NCBI GenBank assembly: GCA_024233215.1
Contig: JACKPW010000007.1
Coordinates: 258,182 to 322,181 of the forward strand
Source of the DNA: Verrucomicrobiales bacterium
GTDB lineage: Bacteria; Verrucomicrobiota; Verrucomicrobiia; Limisphaerales; J093
Reading direction: 5' to 3'
Length of the DNA: 64,000 nucleotides
In this document: piece after piece, positions 1-9,618 of the stretch
How the letters are laid out: each line of letters opens with the position of its first letter
Position numbering within the stretch: the first letter of the stretch is position 1
Made by a program: the position numbers and the translations under genes
The notes under the pieces: model-generated
Databases searched by the model: none
Told to the model about the DNA's origin: nothing
The model's input: only the letters and a program-made list of their open reading frames with translations

Positions 1-2
1 GG

Positions 3-1118
3 GGCCTGGTCGCCGCCGGCGACTGGCGGGGACGCATCGAGTTGTGGGATACCTCCAACTGGCAGAAGACCGGCAAACTCGAGGGGCACGAGGGCTGGAT
101 GACGGATCTCGCGTTCTCTCCCAGATCGAACCAGGTGTTGCTGGCGAGCGCCAACGCGGACGGAACCGTTCGTTTATGGCGACCGACTGAGCCGCAGGAA
201 GATCCCCGTCTGATTACCTGGCCTCTGGAGGGTTTCCCGATGCACGCGGGCCCCAACCTGGAGGCAGCGGTGTATGTCGATGGGAGCCAAGGCACGTACA
301 GCCTCTGGAAAGTGGTTGAAGGCGAGCTGGCCCGTCCCAGCCCCCTGCCTTATGCCGCCACCAACATCCTCACAGCAAATGCCGGTGCCGGCGGCAAGTT
401 GCTGGCCTTTGGGTTGCGCGACCGAACGGTGGCCGTTTGGGATCCCGTCGTGGGAATCGAACGATGGCGGGCCAAGGTTTCCGCCCTTGTCGATACCCTT
501 CACTTCTCAGCTGACAACCGATGGCTGTTTGGGTCAGTTTGGGCCGGGCAGGGGATTTGGGTCTGGAAGGTCGAGAACGGGGAGCAAACCGCCTCCTGCG
601 ATCGGTTGTGGGAGTCGCCCCTTTACTTGCCAGTCTTGACGGACGACTCTCCAGCGCCCCAGGTGCTGCTACTTGGCAGATATACCGGGGAACTCTTCTT
701 GTGGGACTTCGCCAACTCGGGCGAGCTCACGCGCTTCGACGGAGAGCATTCGGAGTTGTTCAATGCGACCATTTCTCCTGATGGGAGGACGATCGCGACG
801 GTCAGTTGGGCCGGGACAGTGCAATTGTGGGATGTCGAATCCCGCCGTCCGATCCTGACATGGGGTAGATCGGCGACGCCGCTGCTTGCTGCAGCCTTCA
901 GCCCGGATGGTCGGCGGTTGATCACTTCGAGCATGCTCGACCTCCAGATCTGGGATGTTGCCACCGGAAGGGAGATTGCCAACCTACAAGGGGATGCACC
1001 GGCCGGGATGTACCTGATCTTCCGCGACACCAATATCCTGGAGGTGGTCACCTTGGACGGGCTCGTTCGGTTCCGTGCGCCTTCCTTTGCGTACATTGAG
1101 GCCCACGCGAGAGAATAG
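3..1118 (+). CDS. WD40-repeat protein, 5' end cut by window edge
   Basis: Beta-propeller protein built of WD40 repeats. The frame is open from base 3 and no true start is in the window; the TTG at 42 lies inside a repeat (…RIELWDTSNW…). Repeat signatures visible: LWDTSNW, GTVRLWRP, TVAVWDP, GIWVWK, GELFLWDF, GTVQLWDVES, LQIWDVATG, each preceded by H..V/A..FSPDG-like strands, e.g. 'ATISPDGRTIATVS' and 'AAFSPDGRRLITSS'. In this phylum such C-terminal propellers are often the tail of Ser/Thr kinase or secreted WD40 proteins, but no kinase part is visible here. A scaffold or protein-binding role is the usual inference; substrate unknown. Confidence 0.85.
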   Translation, partial: GLVAAGDWRGRIELWDTSNWQKTGKLEGHEGWMTDLAFSPRSNQVLLASANADGTVRLWRPTEPQEDPRLITWPLEGFPMHAGPNLEAAVYVDGSQGTYSLWKVVEGELARPSPLPYAATNILTANAGAGGKLLAFGLRDRTVAVWDPVVGIERWRAKVSALVDTLHFSADNRWLFGSVWAGQGIWVWKVENGEQTASCDRLWESPLYLPVLTDDSPAPQVLLLGRYTGELFLWDFANSGELTRFDGEHSELFNATISPDGRTIATVSWAGTVQLWDVESRRPILTWGRSATPLLAAAFSPDGRRLITSSMLDLQIWDVATGREIANLQGDAPAGMYLIFRDTNILEVVTLDGLVRFRAPSFAYIEAHARE

Positions 1119-2149
1119 GCCTGTGCTTCCGGAAGATCCTCCTGCGCCGCTCGGCGTGGATCGGCGTAGCGCTACCGGAACCGGTCGCGGACCGTGCAGG
1201 TTTGACATCGGTGAAGCTTCGCACGACCTCCAGGCGTGGCGGGGAACTTTGCCTCGAGCATGCCGGCGGCCTGATCCAATTCCGGCGGCAGTGGTCTTGG
1301 CAGGCGGGTTCCGTCCGGACGCGGGAGGAAGGCGGTTGGCTTGCCCTGGGTTGCCGTCGCCCGTTCCCCCTCACCCCCACCCTCTCCCCCGCGGGGGAGA
1401 GGGTGGGGGTGAGGGAACGAATGTCGGCGGAGTCCCCGAACACCAGTTCCACATCTCGAGTCGAGCAGGCTCACGGCGGCCACACGGCGCAACTGTTCAC
1501 ACCACGCAGTGGGCGTGGTCTCATTCGTCACCACCACCAACCGGTACTGGGGCGGGTTCAAAGTCCACGAATCCGGCATCCCGCACGTTGTACTTGCAGG
1601 CATGCGCCGCCGCGGCGGCCAGCGTGAGGGTCAGCACCCCCCCCGGGCAGCCAGGCTCGATTCCGTCCGCGGCATGCACACATGGTCGCCACTCCAACCC
1701 CGGTGGGCGCCGGACGAAAGCCCGGGGATATCTCGGTTTCGCGAAAATCGCGTGGCCCTCCGGCAACGGCCGCGTGTGATCGGAGCAAGGTGAAGCAGTC
1801 TCCAAGGGAGTCTCATGCCCGGCGACGACTGGCTTCTGGTTGGCCAGTGGAGAAGGCCACCAAACCGCAACAATTCGGCAGGAATGGGGAGCGCGCGCGG
1901 CCCGCGTGCGGTGGCCGGCGGCTCGCCGGGCACATCGGCAGCAACCTGCCGCCACCATTCGGTGACAGTGCATTTGCCCAGGGACCGGCCGGCGAGCCGC
2001 CGACCGGAGCAGCCGGGCCGGCCGCGCTCCCCATTTCTGCTGCATGGTGACAGGTCAGCCGCCCTGATGGCATGTTTCGTGCTTTCTCTGTTGACTCGTC
2101 AACCGCCTAATGTCTGGTCAAGCGTTTCCGAAATCGGACAACCTGCGTC
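1119..2149. other. About 1 kb without a convincing gene
   Basis: Several overlapping frames are open on both strands, but their translations are low-complexity, Arg/Pro/Gly-rich and without domain character, as expected from random high-GC sequence. The only structured element seen is the long G/C-rich hairpin at 1364-1417. Confidence 0.6.
1364..1417. repeat. Long G/C-rich inverted repeat (REP-like hairpin)
   Basis: 24-bp perfect arms at 1368-1391 and 1392-1415 with no loop, extended by TT/AA after a two-base bulge. The left arm is of the type CCCTCACCCCCACCCTC and the right arm is its complement. Stems of this CCCTCACCCC..CTCTCCCC type are common interspersed palindromes in bacterial genomes; a single copy is seen in this window. 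It lies 250 bp after the WD40 gene, too far for its terminator, with no T-tract. Confidence 0.7.
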
Positions 2150-3487
2150 ATGAAGCCACCCGCACTGCCCTGGCAATCAAGTGAAGCTCTGGTCGCAAGG
2201 ACAGCCCGAGGCTTCGCCTGCACGCAAGCCAGTCGACCGGAAAGCGGGTTTCGGAGCAGCAGACCACTCCTGCGACTGTGGGTCGATGGCGTTGCGCTGG
2301 CAATCGCGTGCCTCGGCACCGGATCGGCCCAGGAAAGCGGTGATACCGGGGATGGACCAAGCGAGACACCGCCCATCGTGCAACGCGGGAGCTGGCCGGG
2401 CTTCCTACGCGGGGAGAACGAAGGCTTTGCGCGGCGGGTCCAGGTCGTCGGGGATCTGGCCTACCTGGCGGATGACGGAATCGGACTGCAGATCATCGAC
2501 GTCAGCGACCCGGACCATCCGGAATGGCTGGGCACTTTCAACACGGCGTGGGGCCCTTATGCGGTTCAAGTGGTGGGAAATACCGCTTATCTCGCGGCCT
2601 TCCTGGCCGGCCTGCAGATCGTGGACGTGAGCGATCCGAGTTCACCAAAGCTGGTTAGTCAGCAATACTTCGGGTTCGAACATATGGACGTTTGCGTCGC
2701 GGGGAACCTCGCTTATGTCGCGTCGTTCGGGTCGGGCTTGTATATCCTTGACGTAAGCGATCCGGCAAATCCGACGTCGACCGGGAGATACAACCCAGGA
2801 TTCCCCGCTATCAGTGTCAGCGTGGCAGGAAATCGAGCCTACGTTGGGGCGGGCGGCTTGGAGATTCTCGACGTGACCGCCCCGGCCAGCCCGGTATTGC
2901 TGGGCGAGGGGTACGGTGGCATCGCGAGGGACGTCGAGGTGGTCGGCAGCCTGGCCTATGTGGCGACCTACTATGGCTTGACGGTTTATGATGTCAGCGA
3001 TCCAACCAAGCCGGACTGGCTCTACCCCCATAACCGCTATGACCCCTACTTCAGAACCGCTCGTGGCGTTCAGGTGGTGGGGAACCTGGCTTATGTCGCG
3101 AGTGATGAGGGCGGCTTGCTGGTCGTTGACGTGAGCGATCCCCGCCAACTCAGCCCGGCGGGTGGCTACGACACGGACGGAACGGCCTATGACGTGCAAA
3201 TCGTCGGAAACCTGGCGTATGTGGCGGACGGCGAGAACGGCCTGGTCATCCTGGAGTTACCGTTCCCGGCCATCCTGACCGACCGCGACAACTTCGGTGT
3301 CATCGGGAGTGAGTTCGGCTTCAGCGTCGGCGGACGGGCCGGCAAAACGGTCATCGTGGAGGGCTCGATCGATCTCCAGCAATGGCTGCCGCTCGAAACC
3401 CACACGATGGGGGATGCCCCGTGGCGGTTTAACGATCCCGAGTGGGAGCAATTCCCCGGGCGCTTCTACCGGGTGCGGCTGGAGTGA
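2150..3487 (+). CDS. Secreted LVIVD-repeat beta-propeller protein
   Basis: 445 aa. At least seven repeats of the form V(Q/E)VVG(N/D/S)LAYVA..GL.I.DVSDP..P (for example around residues 100, 140, 180, 225, 265, 310 and 350), the LVIVD repeat that folds as a propeller blade. The C-terminal 70 residues (SEFGFSVGGRAGKTVIVEGS..LQQWLPLETHTM…FYRVRLE) match the short C-terminal module common in Verrucomicrobiota secreted proteins. A hydrophobic stretch around residues 41-58 followed by GSAQE looks like a signal peptide, so the true start may be downstream of the ATG given; no good ribosome site precedes 2150. Binding partner unknown. Confidence 0.8.
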   Translation: MKPPALPWQSSEALVARTARGFACTQASRPESGFRSSRPLLRLWVDGVALAIACLGTGSAQESGDTGDGPSETPPIVQRGSWPGFLRGENEGFARRVQVVGDLAYLADDGIGLQIIDVSDPDHPEWLGTFNTAWGPYAVQVVGNTAYLAAFLAGLQIVDVSDPSSPKLVSQQYFGFEHMDVCVAGNLAYVASFGSGLYILDVSDPANPTSTGRYNPGFPAISVSVAGNRAYVGAGGLEILDVTAPASPVLLGEGYGGIARDVEVVGSLAYVATYYGLTVYDVSDPTKPDWLYPHNRYDPYFRTARGVQVVGNLAYVASDEGGLLVVDVSDPRQLSPAGGYDTDGTAYDVQIVGNLAYVADGENGLVILELPFPAILTDRDNFGVIGSEFGFSVGGRAGKTVIVEGSIDLQQWLPLETHTMGDAPWRFNDPEWEQFPGRFYRVRLE

Positions 3488-3505
3488 AGTGGGCGTCGCC
3501 GACCT

Positions 3506-3530
3506 GGAGGGACGAGTTCCACGAGTCCCA
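3506..3530 (-). repeat. 25-bp interspersed repeat, copy 1
   Basis: Read on the minus strand it begins TGGGACTCGTGGAACTCG and ends TCCCTCC. A second copy with one mismatch lies at 13162-13186 in the opposite orientation. Both sit in intergenic DNA just after a stop codon or before a gene. GGGAC/GTCCC can pair, so the unit can fold as a short hairpin; REP-like. Confidence 0.6.
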
Positions 3531-3743
3531 TAACTCAACGTCGAAATCCGAACCCGAAGCCCGAAATCCGAAGGCAGATCAGGGTGTCGCAGAGCTCCGT
3601 TTTCCGATTGGCGGCGGGTGGAATGCCTCAGCCGTGTCGATTCCGAGATCACAGAAGGCAACGAAGGCGGGGGGGAGCAGAAGCACGCTCCGGGAGGTTT
3701 CCCTTGATGTGCCGTGGCCAAACACCACAATCAGCGGCAAACC

Positions 3744-6107
3744 ATGATGGCTGCCGAGATGAAGTCGCACCGACGCAACACGGGATTCCTGATAGCCGGG
3801 ATGCTCCTGGCCGGAGCCGCACCGATGCTCGCCCGTTCCGCCCCGGCAGCGCCGGAGGCCGCACCACCCCTGCCCGCCGCCCTGGCAAACGCCGGCTTCA
3901 GCGAGATTGTCTTCGTCAAACGCAAGCCCTTCTCGTCGGACCATTACTACACCGACATCGACAACGGCACCTCGCCCGACCGCTTCGTGCCGGAGAACGG
4001 CATCTACCTGCTGGACCTGCGGAGTGGCCGGGAGCACCCGGTGGTCACCGCCGCTCAAATGCCTGGCGGCAGCGGCCTGATCGGCAAGCTCAGCCTGTCG
4101 TTTGACGCGCGGACGGTGATCTTCGATTTCCGGCAGGACGCGCAGTCGGGTTTTCGCATTTGGGAGGTGAACCTCGACGGCACAGGGTTGCGGCAACTCA
4201 CGTTTCCACCGGCGGACGAGGGGGAAAAGGTCGCCCGCCTTGGCCGGCCCTGGCACACGGATGACATCCATCCGTGTTACCTGCCCGACGGCGGAATCAT
4301 CTTCAGTTCGACCCGCTGCGAGCGGACGATTCTGTGCGGGGGTTCGGCCGCGTTGGTGGCGCCGTTGCTCCATCGGATGGATGCCGATGGCGGGAACCTC
4401 GTGCAACTGACGCAGAGCCCGGTGAGTGAGTTCTGCCCGGTGGTGCTGGATGACGGCCGGGTGATGTATCACCGCTGGGAGTACGTGGACAAGGGCGCCC
4501 GCGTCTGCAAGACGATCTGGTCAATGAACCCCGACGGTTCGAAGGCGCAGGAGCTCTACGGGGTCTCGGACGACACCACCACGGTCTACATGTACCCCCA
4601 ACCGCTGCCCGGCTCGACGGAACAACTCGTCTGCGTCGGCACCTGCCATTACCCGCAGGGTGGCTGCGTGGGCGCCATCATGCGGATCGATCTGAACGCC
4701 GAGATTCAACGGCGCGGTCCCGACCCGGACGAACCGGGCTTCGGCACGGAGGATCAGGCCTACGCCGTCCGGAACCTGACGCCCGAGGTCTTCGTCGAGC
4801 GGCGGACCGAACCCGGCTGGCATTTCCGCACCCCCGCCGGCGGTTTCACCCACGATCGCTCCGGGCAAAGCGGCCGGCTGTTCACCCAGCCATTCCCGGT
4901 CAGCACGACGGAGTTTCTGGTCTCCTGCAAGATCGATCCGGCGGATCACTTCCAGAATGATCCGGATGCCTACGCGCTCTGCCTGCTGGAGGCGGACGGC
5001 GGCCTGCGGGCGGTGCACCGGGACGCGGCACTGTCGTGCTGGCATCCGCTCCCCGTGAAGCCGCGCGGCGTCCCGCCCGTCCTCCAACCCGCCCGCAATC
5101 CGGAACTGGCGGCGCACGGCGAGGCGGTTTGCTTTGTGCAGGACGTGTATGAAGGCATGCCCGGGGTGGAACGGGGATCGGTCCGCTGGATCCGCGTCAA
5201 CGAAGTGGTCCCCCGTTATTGGGACACCGGCCGACGCTGGCCGAAAGGAAACAGCAGCTCCGGCTGGAAGGCGGCATTGTGGCCGCGCGTCCAGTGGGGG
5301 GTGGTCCCGGTTGAGGCCGATGGTTCTGCTCACTTCACCGTGCCGGCCGGCCGCAACCTGTTCTTCCAGGCGCTGGACGAGAACTTCCGTGAAGTCCAGC
5401 GCGAGCGCACCTACGTGAACTACCAACCCGGCGAGGTGCGTTCCTGCACCGGCTGCCATGGACGGAATCATCAGGTGTCACCCACCCGCCCCGAAGGCAC
5501 CCGTCTCGCCCTGCAACGGCCTCCCAGAACGCTGCAACCGCAACCGTGCGACCTCGTTGAGAACGGCGGCGACGGCAGCCCACGTCAGGTGATCCATTAT
5601 CCGACGGACATCCAGCCAATCTTCGATGCGAAGTGCGTCTCGTGCCACGGGGGAGCCGAGCCCGGAGGTGGTTTGCGTCTGACCGGGGAACTGACGCCCT
5701 TCTACAACACCTCCTACGAGGAACTCTGTCGGAAGGAACTGGCCGGGCCGCTCATCTCGGAATTCACTTCGTTCGCGAAGGGCGACCAGGGCAACTACAA
5801 CGGCATCACCGTGGCACCGCGCACCCTGGGGTCGCCGGCGAGCGCGTTGATGGCCGTGCTTTCCGATCCCACCCACCGCGCGAACGCGGCGGAGGATCAT
5901 ACCGGCCTGCTTTCCGAAATGGAGCGGATGGTCCTCGCCCGCTGGGTGGACTCGAATTACCAGTTCTACGGCACCTACTACGGCCGGCAGAACGCGGTCT
6001 GGGCCGAACCGGACCCCGGACAACCGGCCTACCAAGTGGCGGATTTCCGTCGGCGCCCGACCTTCGCCGAAGCCATCAGCGCCAGCGCACCGGACTGGCA
6101 TCGGTGA
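3744..6107 (+). CDS. HzsA-related PD40/cytochrome c protein
   Basis: About 787 aa, exported. A signal peptide is visible (KSHRRNTGFLIAGMLLAGAAPMLARSAPA). The first half carries TolB/PD40-type propeller strands (LSLSFDARTVIFDF, DIHPCYLPDGGIIFSSTR, ICKTIWSMNPDGS-like); the second half has the block 'VPVEADGSAHFTVPAGRNLFFQALDE' typical of the hydrazine synthase alpha middle-domain family, then two c-haem sites, CTGCHG and CVSCHG, and a terminal haem/propeller segment. Similar proteins are abundant in Planctomycetota and Verrucomicrobiota and are annotated HzsA-related; their reaction is unknown and nothing here implies hydrazine synthesis. Start chosen at ATG 3744; GTG 3714 and ATG 3759 are alternatives, none with a strong ribosome site. 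A longer paralogue lies at 20974-25035. Confidence 0.85.
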   Translation: MMAAEMKSHRRNTGFLIAGMLLAGAAPMLARSAPAAPEAAPPLPAALANAGFSEIVFVKRKPFSSDHYYTDIDNGTSPDRFVPENGIYLLDLRSGREHPVVTAAQMPGGSGLIGKLSLSFDARTVIFDFRQDAQSGFRIWEVNLDGTGLRQLTFPPADEGEKVARLGRPWHTDDIHPCYLPDGGIIFSSTRCERTILCGGSAALVAPLLHRMDADGGNLVQLTQSPVSEFCPVVLDDGRVMYHRWEYVDKGARVCKTIWSMNPDGSKAQELYGVSDDTTTVYMYPQPLPGSTEQLVCVGTCHYPQGGCVGAIMRIDLNAEIQRRGPDPDEPGFGTEDQAYAVRNLTPEVFVERRTEPGWHFRTPAGGFTHDRSGQSGRLFTQPFPVSTTEFLVSCKIDPADHFQNDPDAYALCLLEADGGLRAVHRDAALSCWHPLPVKPRGVPPVLQPARNPELAAHGEAVCFVQDVYEGMPGVERGSVRWIRVNEVVPRYWDTGRRWPKGNSSSGWKAALWPRVQWGVVPVEADGSAHFTVPAGRNLFFQALDENFREVQRERTYVNYQPGEVRSCTGCHGRNHQVSPTRPEGTRLALQRPPRTLQPQPCDLVENGGDGSPRQVIHYPTDIQPIFDAKCVSCHGGAEPGGGLRLTGELTPFYNTSYEELCRKELAGPLISEFTSFAKGDQGNYNGITVAPRTLGSPASALMAVLSDPTHRANAAEDHTGLLSEMERMVLARWVDSNYQFYGTYYGRQNAVWAEPDPGQPAYQVADFRRRPTFAEAISASAPDWHR

Positions 6108-6287
6108 TCTTCCACTCTCACTCCCCCGCAGCAGCGGACTGGCGTCCGCGCACTTTCGGCGAACACCCTTTCGCCGATGCGGTCGGGTGGCAGCTTCCAC
6201 CGCCCGCTCGCCGCGACGTGATCGGGTGAGTTTCCGGGATTGAGCCGGGGGGCACATTCGGGCATGGTATCGGGAAACTGAATCCTC

Positions 6288-6953
6288 ATGACGACTGCAC
6301 CCCGCAAATCCGGTCGCGGCTGTTTCTTCTACGGCTGCCTCACCAGCATCATCCTGGTCATCCTGGTGGCCGTCGGCGGCTACGTCGGCGTGCGCTGGTG
6401 GTTCAACAAACAGGTGATTGCCCTGACGGACACGCGACCGATGGCATTGCCGACGGTGGAATTCAGCCAGGCGGAGGCCGATGCCGTTCGCCAGCGGGTG
6501 GACCGCTTCGACAAGGCGGTGGAGGCGAACGAACCGAGCGAACCGCTCGTGCTCACCGGCAAGGAACTGAACATGCTCATTGCCACCGTGCCGGACCTCG
6601 CCACGATTCGGGACAAAATCCACTTCGACATTGAAGGAGACCGGGTGAAAGGGGCCATCAGCCTGCCCGTGGAGACGATTCCATTCAAGTGGCTTCAGAA
6701 GCACAAGGGCCGTTACCTGAACGGAGCCGCCGAGTTGAATGCCTCCCTGAGCAACGGCGTGTTTCAGGTGACCCTGCAATCCCTGGAAGTGAAGGGGAAA
6801 CCGCTGCCCGAACAGGTGATGACCGGCCTGCGCCAGCAGAACCTGGCCCGCGACTTCTACAAGAACGAGGAAGGCATGAAGGTCCTGAGGAAGCTCGCCA
6901 GCATCACGGTGGCGGACGACCGGATCACCATCGAACCGCGTAACAGCGAGTAG
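6288..6953 (+). CDS. Membrane-anchored protein of unknown function
   Basis: 221 aa. One N-terminal membrane segment (FFYGCLTSIILVILVAVGGYVGVRWWF, about residues 12-40) followed by a soluble extracytoplasmic domain rich in charged and beta-prone stretches (…GKELNMLIATVPDLATIRDKIHFDIEGDRVKGAISLPVE…NGAAELNASLSNGVFQVTLQSLEVKGKPLPEQV…). The pattern of short amphipathic strands resembles lipid-binding or LysM-less envelope proteins of this phylum, but I recognise no family. It stands alone between the HzsA-related gene and the converging dGTPase. Confidence 0.65.
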   Translation: MTTAPRKSGRGCFFYGCLTSIILVILVAVGGYVGVRWWFNKQVIALTDTRPMALPTVEFSQAEADAVRQRVDRFDKAVEANEPSEPLVLTGKELNMLIATVPDLATIRDKIHFDIEGDRVKGAISLPVETIPFKWLQKHKGRYLNGAAELNASLSNGVFQVTLQSLEVKGKPLPEQVMTGLRQQNLARDFYKNEEGMKVLRKLASITVADDRITIEPRNSE

Positions 6954-7022
6954 CCGCGGGGTTCGGATACTCGGACGGGTGGGACAAGTCGGACAGAAGC
7001 GCCCGGGACGGGCGCCGGCTGC

Positions 7023-8216
7023 TCAGACTGCGGAGACCCCCCGATGCCGCACCTCGGGGGGGGGGCCGATGAGGCGTTCGTATTCCAGCATCACGAAACG
7101 GTCGGTCATGCCTGCCAGATAGTCACACACCGCGCGTTCCGGTTGCTGACCGGCCTGGCGCCGCAGGACGGAGTCCCCGATTTCCGCGGGGCGCTTGAGG
7201 TAGCAGGCGAAGAGATCCCCCAGCATCAGGGCGGCACGTTGATTGGGCTCCCGCACCTCGGGATTGAGGTAGAGGTTGGCGTACAGGTAGCGCCGAAGCT
7301 GCAGGTTCAGCTTCCGTCGCTCCGGACTGTAACGCACCAGGGAGCGGGCCCGGGCCCGAACGGCCTCCCCATTCGCCAACCCCGCCCGGTTCAAAGCCTC
7401 AGCGGTCGTGGCCACCACATCGCGGACCTGATCATCGATGAGACAACGGATGGTGTAGTAGCGACGCCGCTCCGCGGACAGCCGCCCCGCTTCCCGCCGG
7501 ACCTTTTCCGCCGTGCGGCGCCAGGTCTCGACATGCGCGACCAGTTCGTCCTCCACCAGCAACCCGGCTTCCAGACCGTCGTCCAGATCGTGGCTGTAGT
7601 AGGCGATCTCGTCCGCCAGGTTGGCAATCTGCGCCTCGAGCGAGGAGGACGGCGTGCGAAACTCCTGTTGCTCGGCAGGATCGTCGCAGGGCGTTCGGTG
7701 CTTCGCGAGTCCCTCCCGCACTTCCCAGGACAGGTTCAGCCCGGCAAAACGCGGGTACTTGCGCTCCAGCTCGTCGACGATGCGGAGGCTCTGCACGTTG
7801 TGCTCGAAGCCACCCCACGGTCGCATCAAACGGTCGAGCACCTGCTCGCCGGTGTGGCCGAACGGCGGATGGCCCAGATCATGAGCCAGCGCAATCGCCT
7901 CCGCCAGATCCTCGTTCAACCGCAGGGCCCGGGCAATGTTCCGCGCAATCGCCGCGACCTCCATCGTGTGGGTCAACCGCGTGCGCAGATGGTCGCCCGT
8001 GCCGTTCAGGAAGACCTGGGTCTTGTATTCGAGCCGGCGAAACGCCCGCGAATGGATCACCCGGTCGCGGTCCCGCTGGTACTGGGTGCGCCATTCCGGG
8101 GCGGGATCGGGATGATGTCGACCACGCGAATCGGCGCTGAATTGGGCCCACCGCGCGAGCACCGTCCGCTCCCGCGCCTCAAGTTCCTCCCGGGTGCAGA
8201 ACATCACCTTGCCCAT
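7023..8216 (-). CDS. dgt: Deoxyguanosinetriphosphate triphosphohydrolase-like protein
   Basis: 397 aa, cytoplasmic HD-domain enzyme that hydrolyses dNTPs to the nucleoside and tripolyphosphate. HD-superfamily metal ligands are visible: H in 'TRLTHTMEVA', the HD pair in 'AIALAHDLGHPPFGHTGE', and the later D in 'ADEIAYYSHDLDDGL'. 'FRRLEYKTQVF' near the N-terminus is the usual family signature. Start taken at MGKVMF (8216), which lies 5 bp after the ispH stop; an in-frame extension to 8300 would run back into ispH and is composed of unlikely residues. Last gene of the nifS-ispH-dgt minus-strand group. Confidence 0.9.
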   Translation of the reverse strand: MGKVMFCTREELEARERTVLARWAQFSADSRGRHHPDPAPEWRTQYQRDRDRVIHSRAFRRLEYKTQVFLNGTGDHLRTRLTHTMEVAAIARNIARALRLNEDLAEAIALAHDLGHPPFGHTGEQVLDRLMRPWGGFEHNVQSLRIVDELERKYPRFAGLNLSWEVREGLAKHRTPCDDPAEQQEFRTPSSSLEAQIANLADEIAYYSHDLDDGLEAGLLVEDELVAHVETWRRTAEKVRREAGRLSAERRRYYTIRCLIDDQVRDVVATTAEALNRAGLANGEAVRARARSLVRYSPERRKLNLQLRRYLYANLYLNPEVREPNQRAALMLGDLFACYLKRPAEIGDSVLRRQAGQQPERAVCDYLAGMTDRFVMLEYERLIGPPPEVRHRGVSAV

Positions 8217-8220
8217 GTCC

Positions 8221-9459
8221 TCAGGCCGCCGGTGCGTCGGCAAGCACGCCCTGGAGCGAAACCCCGCGCAATTCGAACAACCGGTGGATTGCGTCCTCAA
8301 TCAGGTTGTTCGGACAGGACGCCCCGGCGGTGATCCCCACGGTCAAGGGCCGGTTCGGCAGCCAGTCCGTGGTCTCCACCTCACGGCCGCTGTGCTGGTT
8401 CCAGTGCCGGATGAGTCCCGCGGATTCCATCATCGCGGCGTTCTTGATGAAGTAGGTGGGCAACTGCTTCTCCCCCATTTCCGCCAGGTGCGAGGTATTC
8501 GACGAGTTGTAGCCCCCCACCACGATCAGCAGATCCATCGGTTCCTGAAGCAGGTGTTGGAGCGCGTCCTGCCGTTCCTGCGTGGCGCCACAGATGGTGT
8601 CGAAGACCCGAAAGTGACTGCCGATTTCCGGCGCCCCGTAACGTTCCTCCATCGCCCGTCGGATGCGCCGCTGCACCTCCTCGGTCTCCCCCCGCAACAT
8701 GGTGGTCTGGTTGGCCACCCCAACGGTTTGCAGGTGCACCTCGGGATCGAAGCCGTGGGAGTAGCTGCCCTGGAACCTCTGCAAAAAGGCGTCCTTGTCC
8801 CCACCGTGAAGGATGTAGTCGCATACCGCATCGGTCTCGACCAGGTCATAGACCACCAGGTAATGCCCCGCACCGTAGGCCGTCGCCTGCGAGGTGGTGG
8901 CCTTGGTCTCCTCGTGCCGGGCCTTCCCATGAATGATGCTGGTCACGGACTCCTTCGAGTACTGCCGCACCCGCTTCCACACGCTCATCACGTCACCGCA
9001 GGTGGTGTCCACCAGGATGCACCCCTTCGCCTCCAGCTTGCGTCGCGTGTCCACTTCCGTGCCGAAGGCCGGGATGATCACCACGTCCTCCGCGGAAATG
9101 TGGGCCAGTTCCTCATCGGTCGGTCGCGGGGAAATGCTGACAATGCCCATCGCCCGAATCTGGTCGTTCACCTCCGGGTTGTGAATGATCTCCCCAAGGA
9201 GAAAGATGCGCGTCGGCTCGGGAAAGTAGTTCCGGGCCGCATAGGCCAGGTCAATGGCCCGCTCGACGCCGTAACAAAACCCGAATTCCTTCGCCAACCG
9301 CACGATCAGGTCGCCCGCGGCGAGGACCCCGCCCTGGCGACGGATACGGTCCACCAGCGAGCTGCGATAGTGCGAGACGGTAAGCGCCTCCACCGCCTGC
9401 ATGATGTCAGGACGGCGGAGGTTGACGCGTTTTCCGGCGGATGCCGTTGGCGATACCAT
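8221..9459 (-). CDS. ispH: 4-hydroxy-3-methylbut-2-enyl diphosphate reductase (IspH/LytB)
   Basis: 412 aa, last enzyme of the MEP isoprenoid pathway, converting HMBPP to IPP and DMAPP with a [4Fe-4S] cluster. The three cluster cysteines are seen in 'EFGFCYGVERA', 'VDTTCGDVMS' and 'AGASCPNNLIED'; histidines in 'LLGEIIHNPEVN' and 'SIIHGKARHEET' fit substrate ligands. Longer than the E. coli enzyme (about 316 aa), the long form known from Cyanobacteria and PVC bacteria. Start at MVSPTASAG (9459) chosen because the in-frame upstream codons are low in family character. Lies downstream of a cysteine desulfurase, which would fit Fe-S supply to IspH. Confidence 0.93.
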   Translation of the reverse strand: MVSPTASAGKRVNLRRPDIMQAVEALTVSHYRSSLVDRIRRQGGVLAAGDLIVRLAKEFGFCYGVERAIDLAYAARNYFPEPTRIFLLGEIIHNPEVNDQIRAMGIVSISPRPTDEELAHISAEDVVIIPAFGTEVDTRRKLEAKGCILVDTTCGDVMSVWKRVRQYSKESVTSIIHGKARHEETKATTSQATAYGAGHYLVVYDLVETDAVCDYILHGGDKDAFLQRFQGSYSHGFDPEVHLQTVGVANQTTMLRGETEEVQRRIRRAMEERYGAPEIGSHFRVFDTICGATQERQDALQHLLQEPMDLLIVVGGYNSSNTSHLAEMGEKQLPTYFIKNAAMMESAGLIRHWNQHSGREVETTDWLPNRPLTVGITAGASCPNNLIEDAIHRLFELRGVSLQGVLADAPAA

Positions 9460-9618
9460 ATGCGAGGACTCTATCACGCTCCGCCCGGGCGTCCAGAAGG
9501 GTGACGCGTGGGACGCAGCGAGGGCTTCACGGAAACCGACGCACGAAGACGCCCGCCGCCAGGAGCACCTGGACACCGGGACGTCTGAGGATCGGGTTCA
9601 TGTCCGCCCGTGGCGAAA

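Noticed and set aside
1364..1417. Rho-independent terminator of the WD40 gene
   Set aside because: The hairpin is 250 bp after the stop codon, has no loop and no following T-run.
3744..6107. Hydrazine synthase alpha subunit
   Set aside because: Only the PD40/HzsA-type middle-domain blocks and two CxxCH motifs are shared. HzsB/HzsC-type genes are absent and many non-anammox PVC bacteria carry such proteins.
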